64,000 bases of DNA from Longimicrobiales bacterium (GCA_028278645.1 JANQDZ010000024.1:16519-80518); one strand, 5' to 3'; counted from the stretch's first letter, positions 24,571 through 37,815 are shown. Program-made: numbers and translations. The notes: generated by a model from the letters alone, not told the origin.

Positions 24571-25134
24571 CTAGCCGTCGCCCCCTCCCAAGGGGAAGGA
24601 GATACCGGCCATGAAGCCGAAGAAGCTCGTGTCGCCATCGTCAAACATGGCGTGCATGTAGCGGCCCTCGAACCACCCGTTGATGCTACCCAAGGGGAAT
24701 CCGTAGCCGGCACCGCCACCAAAACCGAAGCCGGTCTCCGACCCTTCTTCGAAGGTGTCCGATTTGTAGTCGTGAACCAGGAACCCGGCTTGGCCGAAGG
24801 CATAGAATCCGGCCTCATCCTCTTCAGCGGCGTCAAACAGTAGGCCTCCCATGGCCCCGTAGACGTTCGTCTTGTCGCCTTCCATCTCGTGGCCGTTGCT
24901 CCCGAAGTGCCCTTCAGCAAAGATGGACATGGGACCATCGGAGAGTGGGAAGCTCACACCTCCAATGGTCAGCCACCCGGTGTTCGCACCGTCACCGTCT
25001 CCAAAATCAGAGTAGTCGCCAGTCGGGAACGTGACTCCGGCGCCGAGAAAAGCGCCCTGGGCCGAAACCTGAGTCGGAAGCATAAAGGACAGGACTGCGA
25101 GGAGCGCCACAGAAAAGACGGCACACTTCCGCAT
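24571..25134 (-). CDS. Small outer-membrane beta-barrel protein of unknown function
   Basis: A 187-residue precursor with a clear signal peptide (MRKCAVFSVALLAVLSFMLPTQVSAQ, cleaved after residue 25 or 26). The mature part alternates polar and aromatic/Gly residues in about eight strands (GAFLGAGVTFPTGDY, GWLTIGGVSFPLS, GFYAFGQAGFLV, GFGFGGGAGYGFPL, SFFGFMAGISFPL), as expected of an OmpX/OmpW-sized barrel. ATG 25134 is preceded by GGAGGT. A sigma70-like promoter (25207-25237, -) and a clear terminator make it a stand-alone gene. No specific family is recognised. Confidence 0.8.
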   Translation of the reverse strand: MRKCAVFSVALLAVLSFMLPTQVSAQGAFLGAGVTFPTGDYSDFGDGDGANTGWLTIGGVSFPLSDGPMSIFAEGHFGSNGHEMEGDKTNVYGAMGGLLFDAAEEDEAGFYAFGQAGFLVHDYKSDTFEEGSETGFGFGGGAGYGFPLGSINGWFEGRYMHAMFDDGDTSFFGFMAGISFPLGGGDG

Positions 25135-25206
25135 AAGGTACCTCCTGTATGGGGGAAACTGGGACCGTTCCCCGCCCAGCCGCGGGAGATCCCGAAACAA
25201 GCGTTT

Positions 25207-25237
25207 CCTATATGCAAAGAATTTTTTTAAACGTCAA
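25207..25237 (-). promoter_or_regulatory. Candidate sigma70-type promoter of the outer-membrane protein gene
   Basis: On the minus strand, TTGACG (25237-25232) serves as -35 and TATAGG (25212-25207) as a possible -10, with 19 bases between them; the A/T-rich spacer contains T7 and A7 runs. The transcript would have a leader of about 65 bases. Spacing is longer than ideal, so this is a candidate. Confidence 0.45.
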
Positions 25238-25338
25238 CGATTTTTTTCAGAAACTGTTTCCGGCCAGATCCACCTACCGCACCAGAATACCGGCAGAAAA
25301 CCTGGCCTGAACGGATCCGAGGGGTTTTCTTTCTTTGA

Positions 25339-26883
25339 ATGAATGGCCTTCTGCGTTCCCCCTCAGGCAGATCAGACCGGCCAGAATCCGGGACCGAACA
25401 ACCTTCGAAGAAACGACGGATCATCCGGGTTTTTGGTGGCGGATTGGCCGCCGTGTATTTGGTCCTGTTCACCTTTCATTTGACCAAACCGCTCCCTGCT
25501 GGGGTTTCAGTCGAGGGTCCGGCTCGCTCGGCCGACGGGATGGAATTCCTCTACGATTTGACCTACCAGGCTGGAGGTGAGCGTAAGGTCGAGCAGATGA
25601 TCTTCGACCACGTCTTTTCCATGATCGAGGACGCGGAAGAGTTCGTGGTCATCGACATGTTTTTATTCAGGGGAGATGCGGGAGAGGACAAACAAGATTC
25701 GGATCCAGAGGACCAAGACCAGTCGAATGTTCTGCCGCTGGCCAGCGAGCTCACCGACGCCCTGGTGAAGAAGAAGAGGCACGATCCGGACTTGAAGGTT
25801 TGGTTCATCACCGATGAGCTAAACAACTTCTACGGGGCCTATACCAGTCGAGAGATCGAGCGCCTTATCGGGGCCGGCATCGAGGTCATCCCCACCCGGA
25901 TGGAGCGCCTCCGAGATTCCAATCCCGTCTTCTCGGCGGCATGGCGGGTGCTATTCAGGTGGCTCGGTACCGGTGGGCCGGGGTGGCTCCCCGATTTCAT
26001 AAACAAGTCCGGCCAGAGGGTCACGGTCAGGTCGTATTTGAAGATGCTCAACTTCAAGGCGAACCATCGTAAGCTGATCGTCACGGAGAACGGGTGTCTG
26101 ATCACCTCGGCAAATCCTCACGATGCCAGCGGCCTCCACTCGAACATCGGGTTTACCGGGAGGGGCTCGATTTGTGGAGACTTCTTGGCGGGGGAGCGGG
26201 CGGTGGCGGTTCTTTCCGGGGGCAGTGTCGAAGGGTGGCCCGAGCTGGTCGGCGGGTGGCCCGAACTCAAGGCTCAGGAAGCCAACTCGAATGGGGGCAC
26301 CGTTCAGCTTCTGACAGAAGGTAAGATCCGGGAGGCCCTTCTTGCCGACCTGGCGGCCGCTGGAGCGGGGGACCGGATCGATCTCGCCATGTTCTACCTA
26401 TCGGAGCGGAAGGTGGTGGAGGGTTTGTTGGCCGCCGATGCGCGAGGGGCCTCGGTCCGCCTCATTCTGGATCTAAACAGGGACGCCTTCGGCCACGATA
26501 AGAACGGCATCCCGAATCGGCCGGTCGCCAGGGAGCTGGTGACAAAATCCGACGGTAGGATCCAGGTGAAGTGGTACGATACCCGGGGAGAGCAGTTCCA
26601 CACCAAGCTCGTGAGGGTGGCTCGGGCTGACAGCGTGATGATTCTTGGTGGGTCCGCCAACCTGACCCGGAGGAATATCAGCGACTACAACCTCGAAGCA
26701 GACCTCCGCTTCGCCGTTCCGAAGGACGCCCCCCTCGCTCAGGCGGTGGGCGGCTACCTTGAGAAGCTCTTCCTCAACCAGGGCGGGGATTTCACCCTAC
26801 CGTTCGAAGCCCGCCGGGACAACTCCCGGTTCAAGCGAGTCCTCTACCGCGTGCAGGAGTTCACCGGCCTTTGCACCTTCTGA
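25339..26883 (+). CDS. Phospholipase D-like protein, membrane-anchored
   Basis: A 514-residue protein with one N-terminal membrane helix (about 28-48), then two PLD/HKD catalytic repeats. The first is around residues 235-260 (NHRKLIVTENGCLITSANP, with H-x-K), the second around 415-440 (FHTKLVRVARADSVMILGGSANLT). The family includes cardiolipin synthases and nucleases; the pattern FHTKLV…GGSANLTRRN matches cardiolipin-synthase-type PLDs. A long spacer between the repeats and the acidic insertion DAGEDKQDSDPEDQDQ (about 108-124) are notable. The protein probably faces the periplasm. It converges on the fumarase gene. Confidence 0.88.
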   Translation: MNGLLRSPSGRSDRPESGTEQPSKKRRIIRVFGGGLAAVYLVLFTFHLTKPLPAGVSVEGPARSADGMEFLYDLTYQAGGERKVEQMIFDHVFSMIEDAEEFVVIDMFLFRGDAGEDKQDSDPEDQDQSNVLPLASELTDALVKKKRHDPDLKVWFITDELNNFYGAYTSREIERLIGAGIEVIPTRMERLRDSNPVFSAAWRVLFRWLGTGGPGWLPDFINKSGQRVTVRSYLKMLNFKANHRKLIVTENGCLITSANPHDASGLHSNIGFTGRGSICGDFLAGERAVAVLSGGSVEGWPELVGGWPELKAQEANSNGGTVQLLTEGKIREALLADLAAAGAGDRIDLAMFYLSERKVVEGLLAADARGASVRLILDLNRDAFGHDKNGIPNRPVARELVTKSDGRIQVKWYDTRGEQFHTKLVRVARADSVMILGGSANLTRRNISDYNLEADLRFAVPKDAPLAQAVGGYLEKLFLNQGGDFTLPFEARRDNSRFKRVLYRVQEFTGLCTF

Positions 26884-26958
26884 GGTTGGGCTGTGAGGCC
26901 GTTGTCCGGTCACCTCCCGAAGCCGCCGTCTCAACCTTCCCCCCGGCGGGCCTCCCGA

Positions 26959-28572
26959 TCACATCAGCTGCTTGAAGAAGTCGTTCCCCTTGTCGTCCAC
27001 CAGGATAAACGCGGGGAAGTCCTCGACCTCGATGCGGTAGATGGCCTCCATTCCCAGCTCAGGGTACTCCAGGAGCTCGACCTTCTTGATGTTTTCCTTC
27101 GCCAGGACAGCCGCCGGCCCCCCGATGGACCCCAGGTAGAACCCCCCGTGCCTCTGGCATGCGTCGGTGACCTGCTGACTCCGGTTCCCTTTGGCGATCA
27201 TGATCATCGAGCCGCCATGAGACTGAAACAGCTCCACGTAGGAATCCATCCTGCCCGCCGTGGTCGGGCCGAAGGAACCCGAAGGCATGCCTTTCGGAGT
27301 CTTGGCTGGCCCGGCGTAATAGATCGGATGATCCTTCAGGTACTGGGGTATCTCTTCCCCGGCGTCCAAACGCTCCTTGATCTTTGCGTGGGCGATGTCC
27401 CGCCCCACGATCAGGGTGCCGGTGAGGGAGAGGCGTGTCTTCACCGGGTACTGGGTGAGCTCGGCCAAGACCTCGGCCATGGGGCGGTTGAGGTCCACGG
27501 CCACCACCCCCTCCTCCTTCCGGCCCCGGAACTCCTCGGGGATGAATCGGCCCGGCTCCCTCTCAAGCTCCTCGATCCAAAGACCTTCACGGTTGATCTT
27601 GGCCTTGACATTTCGGTGAGCGGAGCAGGAAACGCCCATACCCACGGGGCAGGAAGCGCCGTGGCGAGGGAGGCGGACCACCCGGACGTCCAGGGCAAAG
27701 TGTTTTCCACCGAACTGTGCCCCGATTCCAGTTTCCTGGGCCGCTTTGAGGAGCTCAGCCTCCAACTCCACGTCCCTGAACGCTTGACCCGACTCATTCC
27801 CTTCTGTCGGAAGTCCATCTAAGTAGTGGGTGCTGGCCAGTTTTATGGTCTTGAGGTTCGCTTCCGCCGAGGTCCCACCGATCACGAATGCAAGGTGATA
27901 AGGAGGGCAGGCCGCCGTCCCCAGCGTCTTCATCTTTTCGGTCAGGAATGGGACCAGGCGCTCCGGGTTCAGCAGGGCTTTTGTTTCCTGGAACAGGTAG
28001 GTCTTGTTGGCCGAACCACCACCTTTGGCCACAAAGAGGAACTTGTACTCCATCCCCGACGTGGCGTGAAGATCGATCTGGGCTGGGAGGTTGTTCCCTG
28101 AGTTTTTCTCCTCGTACATGGAGAGGGGGATCGTCTGCGAGTAACGGAGATTCTCCTCGGTGTAGGTTTGGAAAACCCCCCGAGAAAGGGCTTCCTCGTC
28201 TCCTCCTCCTGTCCACACCTGCTGCCCTTTCTTTCCGTAGATCGTTGCGGTTCCGGTGTCCTGACAAAATGGGAGCATCCCCTCGGCAGCCACCTCGGCG
28301 TTCCTCAACATGGCCATGGCCACTCCCCGATCGTTTGGGCTGGCCTCTGGGTCGGCCAGGATGCTGGCCACCTGTTCGAGGTGTGCTGGCCGGAGAAGGA
28401 AGGAAACGTCCCGCATGGCTTCTCTGGCCAGGGTTTTCAGCCCCTCCGGGGTGACCTTCAAAACCTCCTTGCCATCGAATTCCTCGACGGACACGTGCTC
28501 CGACGAGAGGTGACGGTAGGTGGTATCGTCTTCGGCGATGGGGAAGGGGTCCTGATATAAAAACTCTGCCAT
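26959..28572 (-). CDS. Fumarate hydratase, class I (iron-sulfur)
   Basis: A 537-residue single-chain class I fumarase, the homologue of E. coli FumA/FumB, converting fumarate to L-malate with a 4Fe-4S cluster. The N-terminal half has [23 protein letters not shown] and [31 protein letters not shown] blocks, the C-terminal half has [17 protein letters not shown] and the [37 protein letters not shown] segment. ATG 28572 with AGGAG upstream is preferred to a frame that opens at 28737 in the neighbouring gene. It lies 80 bp after the stop of glutamine synthetase. Related hydratases act on tartrate or mesaconate, so fumarate is the likeliest but not the only substrate. Confidence 0.93.
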   Translation of the reverse strand: MAEFLYQDPFPIAEDDTTYRHLSSEHVSVEEFDGKEVLKVTPEGLKTLAREAMRDVSFLLRPAHLEQVASILADPEASPNDRGVAMAMLRNAEVAAEGMLPFCQDTGTATIYGKKGQQVWTGGGDEEALSRGVFQTYTEENLRYSQTIPLSMYEEKNSGNNLPAQIDLHATSGMEYKFLFVAKGGGSANKTYLFQETKALLNPERLVPFLTEKMKTLGTAACPPYHLAFVIGGTSAEANLKTIKLASTHYLDGLPTEGNESGQAFRDVELEAELLKAAQETGIGAQFGGKHFALDVRVVRLPRHGASCPVGMGVSCSAHRNVKAKINREGLWIEELEREPGRFIPEEFRGRKEEGVVAVDLNRPMAEVLAELTQYPVKTRLSLTGTLIVGRDIAHAKIKERLDAGEEIPQYLKDHPIYYAGPAKTPKGMPSGSFGPTTAGRMDSYVELFQSHGGSMIMIAKGNRSQQVTDACQRHGGFYLGSIGGPAAVLAKENIKKVELLEYPELGMEAIYRIEVEDFPAFILVDDKGNDFFKQLM

Positions 28573-28652
28573 GGTATCGGCTCCTTTTGCGAACGTCCTG
28601 CCTTTATGGTCTCGGGGCCTGCTGGCCCTCATGTTCTGGGCTAGATGCGTGT

Positions 28653-30074
28653 CTAGATGTCGTAGTACCTGGCCACTTCCCATGGATGCGGAACCACCCG
28701 CATGTCTTCGATGTCTTTTCTCTTGGTCGCGATCCACTCATCCAGCAGGTAATCTGGGAAGACGCCATCCCGGGTCAGGTATTCCCGGTCGGTCTCCAGG
28801 GCGTCCAGGGCTTCACCCAGAGACTCCGGGAAAGACCGGATTCGAGCGAGCTCCCCTTCCGGGAGCTCGTAGAGGTTTTTCTCGTACGGCCCGAAACCTT
28901 CCTCGGTAGGATCGAGCTTTCTGCGGATTCCGTCCAAGCCGGCCAGCATGATGCCGGCGAAGGCCATGTACGGGTTACAGGTCGCATCGATGGTCCGGAA
29001 CTCGAACCGCCTCTCGGCAGCGTCCTTCACGTATCCTGGGATCCGTATCGCCGCCGACCGGTTTCCTTCAGCGAAAACCGCTTTCACCGGGGCTTCGTAA
29101 CCCGGGACCAGACGGCGGTAGGAGTTGGTCGTGGGGTTCGTGAGAGCCAGAAGAGACGGGGCGTGGTCGAGGATCCCGGCGATGTATTGAAGGGCGGTCC
29201 GGCTCAGATGGTACAGGCCGTCGTCGTCATGGAAGACGTTGATTCCCCCTTTGGTGAGGAAATGGTGGACATGCATACCATTTCCCGGCTCCTCGGAGAA
29301 AAGCTTGGGGAGGAAGGTGATGATCTTGTCCCGTTTGTTGGCGATGCGGTGAGCAAGCATTTTCGCAAGGACGGTTCCGTCCGCCATCTCCTCGATGGGA
29401 GAGAGGTTGAACTCGATCTCGGCCTGGGAGCTTCCCACTTCGTGGTGATGGTATTTGACGTCCAGCCCCAAGGCTCGGTAGACCGAGACGATCTCACTGC
29501 GGATGGAGAAGAGATGGTCGTTGGGCTCCGCTCGGAAATACCCCCTTTTTGGGGCAATGCGGTAGAGCTCTTCACCCCCGGGGGGGCTGACCATTTCCGA
29601 CGTTTCCACGCGGAAGGACTGTTCCCTCGGGGTCCTGACGCTGAACAGCTGATCGATTACGTGGAACTCCAGCTCCACCCCGACCTTCGCCGCGTCGGCT
29701 ATCCCTTCCGCCTCGAGGATATCCAGGGTCTTTGGCACGAGGTGCCGCAGGTCCTGCGTGAACCGGGCGCTGGAGTCGACCTCCAACATGTTGCAGAAAA
29801 AGCAGAGGACCCGATGTTCATCGTCCACCGGGTCCCGGAACGCGTAGTTGAGGTCTGGTTTGAGAACCTTGTCCGAACGGTCCACTTCGGCGAAGCCGAA
29901 GTTCGAAGCGTCGAAACCGATCCCCCGCTCCATGATTTTTTCGGAGAAGGTCTCCGCCGGAATGGAGACGGAGCGAAGTCGGCCGTCGATGTCCCCAAGG
30001 AAAAAGTTGACAAAATCTATCTCATGATCGGAGATGAAACCCTTCACCTCCGACACATTTTTGAAGGAGAGCAT
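28653..30074 (-). CDS. glnA: Glutamine synthetase, type I
   Basis: A 473-residue GSI, ATP + glutamate + NH3 to glutamine. Catalytic blocks are visible: the glutamate/metal [12 protein letters not shown] segment, the NRSAAIRIP segment, and the adenylylation-site-like NLYELPEGE near residue 390, so it is probably of the beta type, subject to adenylylation at that Tyr. The start is ATG 30074, with GGAGGT upstream; the upstream frame runs into a hairpin region. It follows the acetyltransferase gene by 133 bp, with a 15-bp hairpin (30181-30217) between them. Ammonium assimilation is the expected role. Confidence 0.95.
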   Translation of the reverse strand: MLSFKNVSEVKGFISDHEIDFVNFFLGDIDGRLRSVSIPAETFSEKIMERGIGFDASNFGFAEVDRSDKVLKPDLNYAFRDPVDDEHRVLCFFCNMLEVDSSARFTQDLRHLVPKTLDILEAEGIADAAKVGVELEFHVIDQLFSVRTPREQSFRVETSEMVSPPGGEELYRIAPKRGYFRAEPNDHLFSIRSEIVSVYRALGLDVKYHHHEVGSSQAEIEFNLSPIEEMADGTVLAKMLAHRIANKRDKIITFLPKLFSEEPGNGMHVHHFLTKGGINVFHDDDGLYHLSRTALQYIAGILDHAPSLLALTNPTTNSYRRLVPGYEAPVKAVFAEGNRSAAIRIPGYVKDAAERRFEFRTIDATCNPYMAFAGIMLAGLDGIRRKLDPTEEGFGPYEKNLYELPEGELARIRSFPESLGEALDALETDREYLTRDGVFPDYLLDEWIATKRKDIEDMRVVPHPWEVARYYDI

Positions 30075-30180
30075 GGCACCTCCAAGAGTCCAGTAGTGCT
30101 GGAAGCCCAACGGCGACCATGCGCCGAGGCACCCCATTCGGGGGAGGGAGGATACTGCCGGGGCGGGCTAGAAGGCCAGA

Positions 30181-30217
30181 GGGGTGTTGAGGAAACGGGG
30201 CCTTTCCTCAACACCCC
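30181..30217. terminator. Hairpin between the acetyltransferase and glnA genes, overlapping a stop codon
   Basis: Perfect 15-bp arms (30181-30195 and 30203-30217) with a 7-base loop. The right arm includes the last codons and the stop (30208-30210) of the acetyltransferase gene. There is no clean T-run, so it may act as a partial terminator, an mRNA stabiliser or a separator before glnA. It is among the longest perfect dyads in the window. Confidence 0.6.
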
Positions 30218-30693
30218 TCCAGTGTCTTCTCCATCTTCACGACGGGGATTTTAACCCCCTTTCTGACTCGTGCGTGGCGCTGGACTTCCGTCCACCCGTG
30301 TTTGGCGTAAAAACCTACCGCATTCAGGGAGGAGTCCAGCCACATTCGGTCCAGCCCTGCCAGCCGTCCTTTCTCCTCCGCAAACCCCAGGAGGAAGGAA
30401 CCGAGTCCCAAACCGTGACCCCAGGGGGCTACGTATACCGAGTCGATCTCCGTGGTCGCCAGGTCGAAGGCCAGGAAGGCGGCAATGCGTCCGTCGGGGA
30501 GCTCGGCGACATAGAACTCCATTCGCTCAATGTTCTTGGGAAAGTTCTCCGGGTTGAAGGCATCCACCCATACTTCCACGACCTCAGGTTCGTACGCCTC
30601 GGCGGTGCCTTCCCGAATGGCCGTCGTATGAATCCGGTGGACGTCGTCGACGTCCGACGGTTTGGCTATCCGTATGGTAAAAGGGCGATCCAT
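30208..30693 (-). CDS. GNAT-family N-acetyltransferase
   Basis: A 161-residue GNAT-fold protein with the acetyl-CoA-binding motif around VYVAPWGHGLGLGSFLLGFAEEKGR (pattern V-x-x-x-x-x-G-x-G/A) and the following helix/strand including WLDSSLNAVGFYAKHGWTE, typical of motif A/B. Substrate cannot be predicted. It starts 6 bp after the stop of the epimerase gene on the same strand, so the two are an operon. Its stop is inside a strong dyad, and glnA follows. Confidence 0.88.
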   Translation of the reverse strand: MDRPFTIRIAKPSDVDDVHRIHTTAIREGTAEAYEPEVVEVWVDAFNPENFPKNIERMEFYVAELPDGRIAAFLAFDLATTEIDSVYVAPWGHGLGLGSFLLGFAEEKGRLAGLDRMWLDSSLNAVGFYAKHGWTEVQRHARVRKGVKIPVVKMEKTLEGC

Positions 30694-30699
30694 CGTCCT

Positions 30700-31878
30700 T
30701 TACCCTTTAGCTTTATGCCAGGCTGCCAACACTTCCCGCTCCCGGACCGGGGCTATCCCGACCTGCATGTTCATTCTCTCCTCTTCCGGCCTGGCCTGGT
30801 GGAACTGGAGGGTGTCCAGGGCAGTGTCGGCCAGAGGCCGGAAGGTGAGCCCGGCGGCCACCGCCCGTTCAACGCTGACGAACGAGATGGGGTCGTTGGG
30901 GATCCAGGCGGGCATGTCCGACCAGGGCCGCACCTCCTGCTCCTGGAGAAACCCGAAGGGGACCCAGGTGAAGGAGACTGGCGTTGAGGTGATGGCACGG
31001 ATCCCATAAAGCATCTCGGACATGGACATCCTCGTGCCGGGGCCCGTGGCGTTGAAGACCCCAAAAGTGCCGGCCTCGGCCAGGCGGACGATCCATTCGG
31101 TCAGATCCCTGACATCGATGATCTGGGTGGGGTCTGATCCGTCGCTCGGCGCCAGGACCTCACCTCCCTTCTCGATCCTCACCGGCCAGTATGTGAACCG
31201 GTCAGTTGGATCACCGGGGCCAACGATCAGGCCCGGCCGAACGACGGTGGCCCTGCCAGGGAACGCAGCCTCTGACGCTTGTTCACCGAGGGTCTTGGAA
31301 AGGCCATATGGAGCCTCCTGACCCTCCTCAAAATCGGCGGGTTTTTCGAAGAGGGGGGACTCTTCGTCCACCACAGGTTCTTTCAGAGGATACGACACGC
31401 CCTCCAGGTCCATGGCCGCTACCGAAAAAGCGGAGATGGAGGAGACGAAGAGGTACTGATCCGCCGAGTCCTTGAGGAGGTCCGTGCTGAGCTCCACCCA
31501 TCGGTAGTCACGGGCATTATTGTCCAGAATGACGTCCCAGCTTCTCCCCTCCAAGGCCGTGAGGTCTCCGGTCCGGTCCCCGATGAGGCGCTCGACGTCC
31601 GGAATGTCGGCTTCGGACCGGCCCCGAGTGAAGATGGTGACCTCGTGTCCTCGCTCCACCGCATACTTGACCATATGCGGCCCGATGAAACCGGTTCCCC
31701 CGAGAATCAAAAGGCGTTTCGGAGCTCCGGAATACGTGTCCGCTTCCGGGGCCTGTGGGGCCGGAGATGAAGTTGATAGCCCGGAAACCGTTTTTGCCGA
31801 TCCCGGTTGGGTACCCAGGGCCAGGCCGCCCCCGACGACGCAGGCTCCCTTGAGGAAATCTCTTCGATCAAGTGACAT
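30700..31878 (-). CDS. NAD-dependent epimerase/dehydratase-fold protein with Tat signal
   Basis: A 392-residue protein. The N-terminus has a twin-arginine signal, RRDFLKGACVVGGGLALG, so it is probably exported folded. The mature protein has the Rossmann G-x-x-G-x-x-G motif LLILGGTGFIGPHMVKYAVERGHEVTIFTRG, an RLIGDR segment, and a YGLSK-type active-site stretch (APYGLSKTLGE) of extended SDRs. Most such proteins are cytoplasmic; an exported version must be loaded with its cofactor before export. ATG 31878 begins the Tat signal and is preceded by AGGA in ACAGAGGACC-like context; an upstream frame has no signal. It is operonic with the acetyltransferase. Sugar or isoprenoid-linked substrates are possible. 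Confidence 0.85.
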   Translation of the reverse strand: MSLDRRDFLKGACVVGGGLALGTQPGSAKTVSGLSTSSPAPQAPEADTYSGAPKRLLILGGTGFIGPHMVKYAVERGHEVTIFTRGRSEADIPDVERLIGDRTGDLTALEGRSWDVILDNNARDYRWVELSTDLLKDSADQYLFVSSISAFSVAAMDLEGVSYPLKEPVVDEESPLFEKPADFEEGQEAPYGLSKTLGEQASEAAFPGRATVVRPGLIVGPGDPTDRFTYWPVRIEKGGEVLAPSDGSDPTQIIDVRDLTEWIVRLAEAGTFGVFNATGPGTRMSMSEMLYGIRAITSTPVSFTWVPFGFLQEQEVRPWSDMPAWIPNDPISFVSVERAVAAGLTFRPLADTALDTLQFHQARPEEERMNMQVGIAPVREREVLAAWHKAKG

Positions 31879-32153
31879 GACGGTCCTCTGGTTGAATGAA
31901 GGGTGGCGTCCGGCTTTGTTCCCCCGGTGCTTCAGGCCTCCTCGACCCACCCGTGGGAGGCGGTTAGAGGCGCCGAAACATGGATCGCCTCTACCCCCTC
32001 GCTGCTTGCCGGGTCCAGGCGGTGCACACTGCGGTGCGGCCGGCGGCTCGGCGGGGGAGGGCGCCCTGAAGGTCGAGCTCAGGATCCGGGGTCGCGCCGG
32101 GCCTCTGCGGCTCAGTCGGACTGGCTCAAACCATCGACTATGCGCCGAACACC

Positions 32154-35357
<3,204 letters not shown>

Positions 35358-35383
<26 letters not shown>

Positions 35384-36041
35384 CTAAACCTGCCGCGATG
35401 GCCCGAGCCATCCTCATCTGTCCCTCCTCACTTGCGATGAACTCTTCCCCATCGGGCTGAGTGATCACGACCATCTCCACGGTAACGACAGGGATTCCCG
35501 AGAAGATCGAACCCGTGAGGGCGCCTTGCCGGGCTCCCACCGCCGTCTTTGAGTCGCCTTTGATCCCCAGGTCCGGCCAGTCCGGCCCCAACGCTTCGAT
35601 CATGGCCGGGTGGAAGGCCTCAGCGAACGCCTGGCTCCCGGCGATGACCTCCTGGCTGGGCCCCGTGACTCCCCACCGCGTGCCTTGTCGGTCCGGGGCG
35701 AAGGTAGCGGTTCCCCGGTGGCTCCCGGCGTCACAATGGAGGCGCACCATGACGTCGGCATTCAGAAAAGTTCCGATCTCGGCTCGATGCCGGTTTGTTA
35801 CAACTTCCTCTTCAACCAGCTTGGTCATGACCACCTCGTAGCCGGCCTCTTCCAAGAGCACCTTGAGCCTCTGGCCAACCGCCCAGTTTACCTGGATTTC
35901 GGTAGCCCCGTTGGGTCCGGAAGCGCCTTGGCTGGTCTCCGATGGGTGCCCTGGATCGATGGCCACCCGGAAGGCGCCTGGGTCTGATCCCGCCGAGCAA
36001 CCAGCGGCGCTAAGTCCTAAGAGTATGAACGGGATCAACAT
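35358..36041 (-). CDS. N-acetylmuramoyl-L-alanine amidase (Amidase_3), lipoprotein-like
   Basis: A 227-residue protein with a short N-terminal signal ending LSAAGC (lipobox, Cys14) and an Amidase_3 (AmiC/CwlV-type) fold. Zinc ligands are visible: H in AIDPGHPSE, E in ATEIQVNW, H in VRLHCDAGSH, with the catalytic E in VVTVEMV. It would cleave the amide bond between muramic acid and stem peptide. ATG 36041 precedes the signal; upstream frames are not signal-like. The PAP2 gene overlaps its end by 26 nt. A cell-envelope remodelling role is likely. Confidence 0.9.
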
Positions 36042-36265
36042 ACCCGAACGGGTCCGATTGTTTTTTTTGAAGCGACGGCACAAGTCCTCCCGAACGCATG
36101 CATCTCCCCTGGATTCCGGACTGGGTCCATGGACCGATTCGGTTCGAGGCCTGCCCGGCGAACCCCGAGAAAGTACATCTTTCCTGTCACCCCTGGCGAC
36201 TTCCTTCTGGGCGCGATAGCCTGAGCGCGGAACAGCCCAGTCGGTCGCGAGCCAGGAGAGACGAA

Positions 36266-37690
36266 GTGAGCGGTGTCTTTGGTGTGGTTTCAAGAGAGGA
36301 CTGTGTTCCTGACCTTTTTTACGGTACCGACTACCACTCCCACCTGGGCACTGTCAGAGGAGGGATGGCCGTAAAAAATGGCGAGGGGTTCTCCCGGTTC
36401 ATCCACGACATCTCCAACGCACAATTCAGAAGCAAGTTCGAGGACGACCTTCCCAAACTCGATGGCCACATGGGTATCGGGGTGATCAGCGACTATGAGG
36501 ACCAGCCTCTCCTGATCAACTCCCATCATGGGGCTTACGCCATCGTCACGGTGGGGAAGGTGGACAACCTCGACGATCTCGTCCAAGCGGCTCTTGGCAA
36601 AAACGGGGTCCACTTTTCGGAGATGACCGGAAGCGAGGTGAACCCGACCCAGCTGGTGGCTCACCTCATCGACCAAGGGAGAACTTTCAAAGAGGGGATC
36701 GAACATGCCCAGGAGCAGATCGAAGGCTCATGCTCGATCCTGATCCTCACGAATGAGGAGATCTACGCAGCGAGGGACAAACTGGGCCGCACACCCCTGA
36801 CTTTCGGGGAGAAGGACGGGGCTCGAGCGGTGACCTTCGAGACCTGCGCGCTCCCGAATTTGGGCTATGAAATCACGCGCTACCTGGGACCCGGAGAGAT
36901 CGTGCGATTCGGCCCGGACGGCGTGGAGCAGGTGAAGGCCCCGGGGGACCAGATGCAGATCTGTGCGTTCCTATGGGTTTATTATGGCTATCCCGCTTCG
37001 AGCTACGAGGGGGTGAACGTGGAGTCGGTCCGCTATAAGTGCGGCCGGACTCTGGCGAGGCGTGACGACGTGGAAGTGGACCTGGTGGCGGGTATCCCAG
37101 ACTCCGGGGTAGGGCACGCCATCGGGTATGCCAACCAGGCTCAGATACCCTACCGGCGGCCTTTCGTGAAATACACGCCCACCTGGCCACGGAGCTTCAT
37201 GCCCCAGGACCAGCGGGTCAGGGATCTGGTTGCGAAGATGAAACTGATCCCCATTCCGGACCTCATCGGCGGGAACCGGCTCCTCTTTTGTGAAGACTCC
37301 ATCGTCCGGGGCACGCAGCTCCAGGACATCATCAAGAGGATCTTCGACTACGGGGCCGAAGAGGTGCACATGCGCCCCGCCTGCCCTCCCCTTATTTACG
37401 GGTGCAAATACCTGAACTTTTCCCGCTCCCGGTCGGAGTTGGACCTGGCCGGACGCCGCTCCGTTCATGAGTTGGAGGGTGGGGAGCCGGAAGACCTGGC
37501 GAAATACGCGGACCCGGACGGGGAGCCCTACCGTGCCATGGTGGAGGGGATCCGGGACCGACTGGGCCTCACCACCCTTCGGTATCAGCGCCTGGACGAT
37601 CTGATCTCAGCCATCGGGCTACCGAAGGAGAAGGTGTGCACCTACTGCTGGGACGGGATCGAGGGTACCGATTGTCGGCTCGACCTTTAG
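36266..37690 (+). CDS. PurF-like amidophosphoribosyltransferase homologue with Ser replacing the catalytic Cys
   Basis: A 474-residue PurF homologue. The N-terminal Ntn-hydrolase (glutaminase) domain begins Met-Ser-Gly-Val-Phe-Gly, where genuine PurF has Cys as residue 2 (the nucleophile after Met removal). The C-terminal phosphoribosyltransferase domain is intact, with the PRPP loop CEDSIVRGTQLQ and the Fe-S-type cysteines (QICAF, CPPLIYGC, CTYCWDG). Thus glutamine-dependent activity is probably lost, while ammonia-dependent or other phosphoribosyl transfer may remain. GTG 36266 with AGGAGAG at 36254-36260 is preferred over the frame opening at 36098. A second PurF elsewhere in the genome would be expected. 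Confidence 0.88.
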   Translation: MSGVFGVVSREDCVPDLFYGTDYHSHLGTVRGGMAVKNGEGFSRFIHDISNAQFRSKFEDDLPKLDGHMGIGVISDYEDQPLLINSHHGAYAIVTVGKVDNLDDLVQAALGKNGVHFSEMTGSEVNPTQLVAHLIDQGRTFKEGIEHAQEQIEGSCSILILTNEEIYAARDKLGRTPLTFGEKDGARAVTFETCALPNLGYEITRYLGPGEIVRFGPDGVEQVKAPGDQMQICAFLWVYYGYPASSYEGVNVESVRYKCGRTLARRDDVEVDLVAGIPDSGVGHAIGYANQAQIPYRRPFVKYTPTWPRSFMPQDQRVRDLVAKMKLIPIPDLIGGNRLLFCEDSIVRGTQLQDIIKRIFDYGAEEVHMRPACPPLIYGCKYLNFSRSRSELDLAGRRSVHELEGGEPEDLAKYADPDGEPYRAMVEGIRDRLGLTTLRYQRLDDLISAIGLPKEKVCTYCWDGIEGTDCRLDL

Positions 37691-37815
37691 GGGGATCCAA
37701 AGCCGTTTTTTTCCCTGGATTTCCTGGAGCATATCCACCCAAAGTGCCCCAAAAGGCCCTTTTCGGCGTGTTCTAACACACCTCATACGCCTTCCTTACA
37801 GCTTTCTCTTTCAAA

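Noticed and set aside
28587..30254. Long plus-strand frame of 555 codons
   Set aside because: It runs antisense to glutamine synthetase, which has full family motifs and a good ribosome site; the frame is a by-product of the GC-rich codon use.
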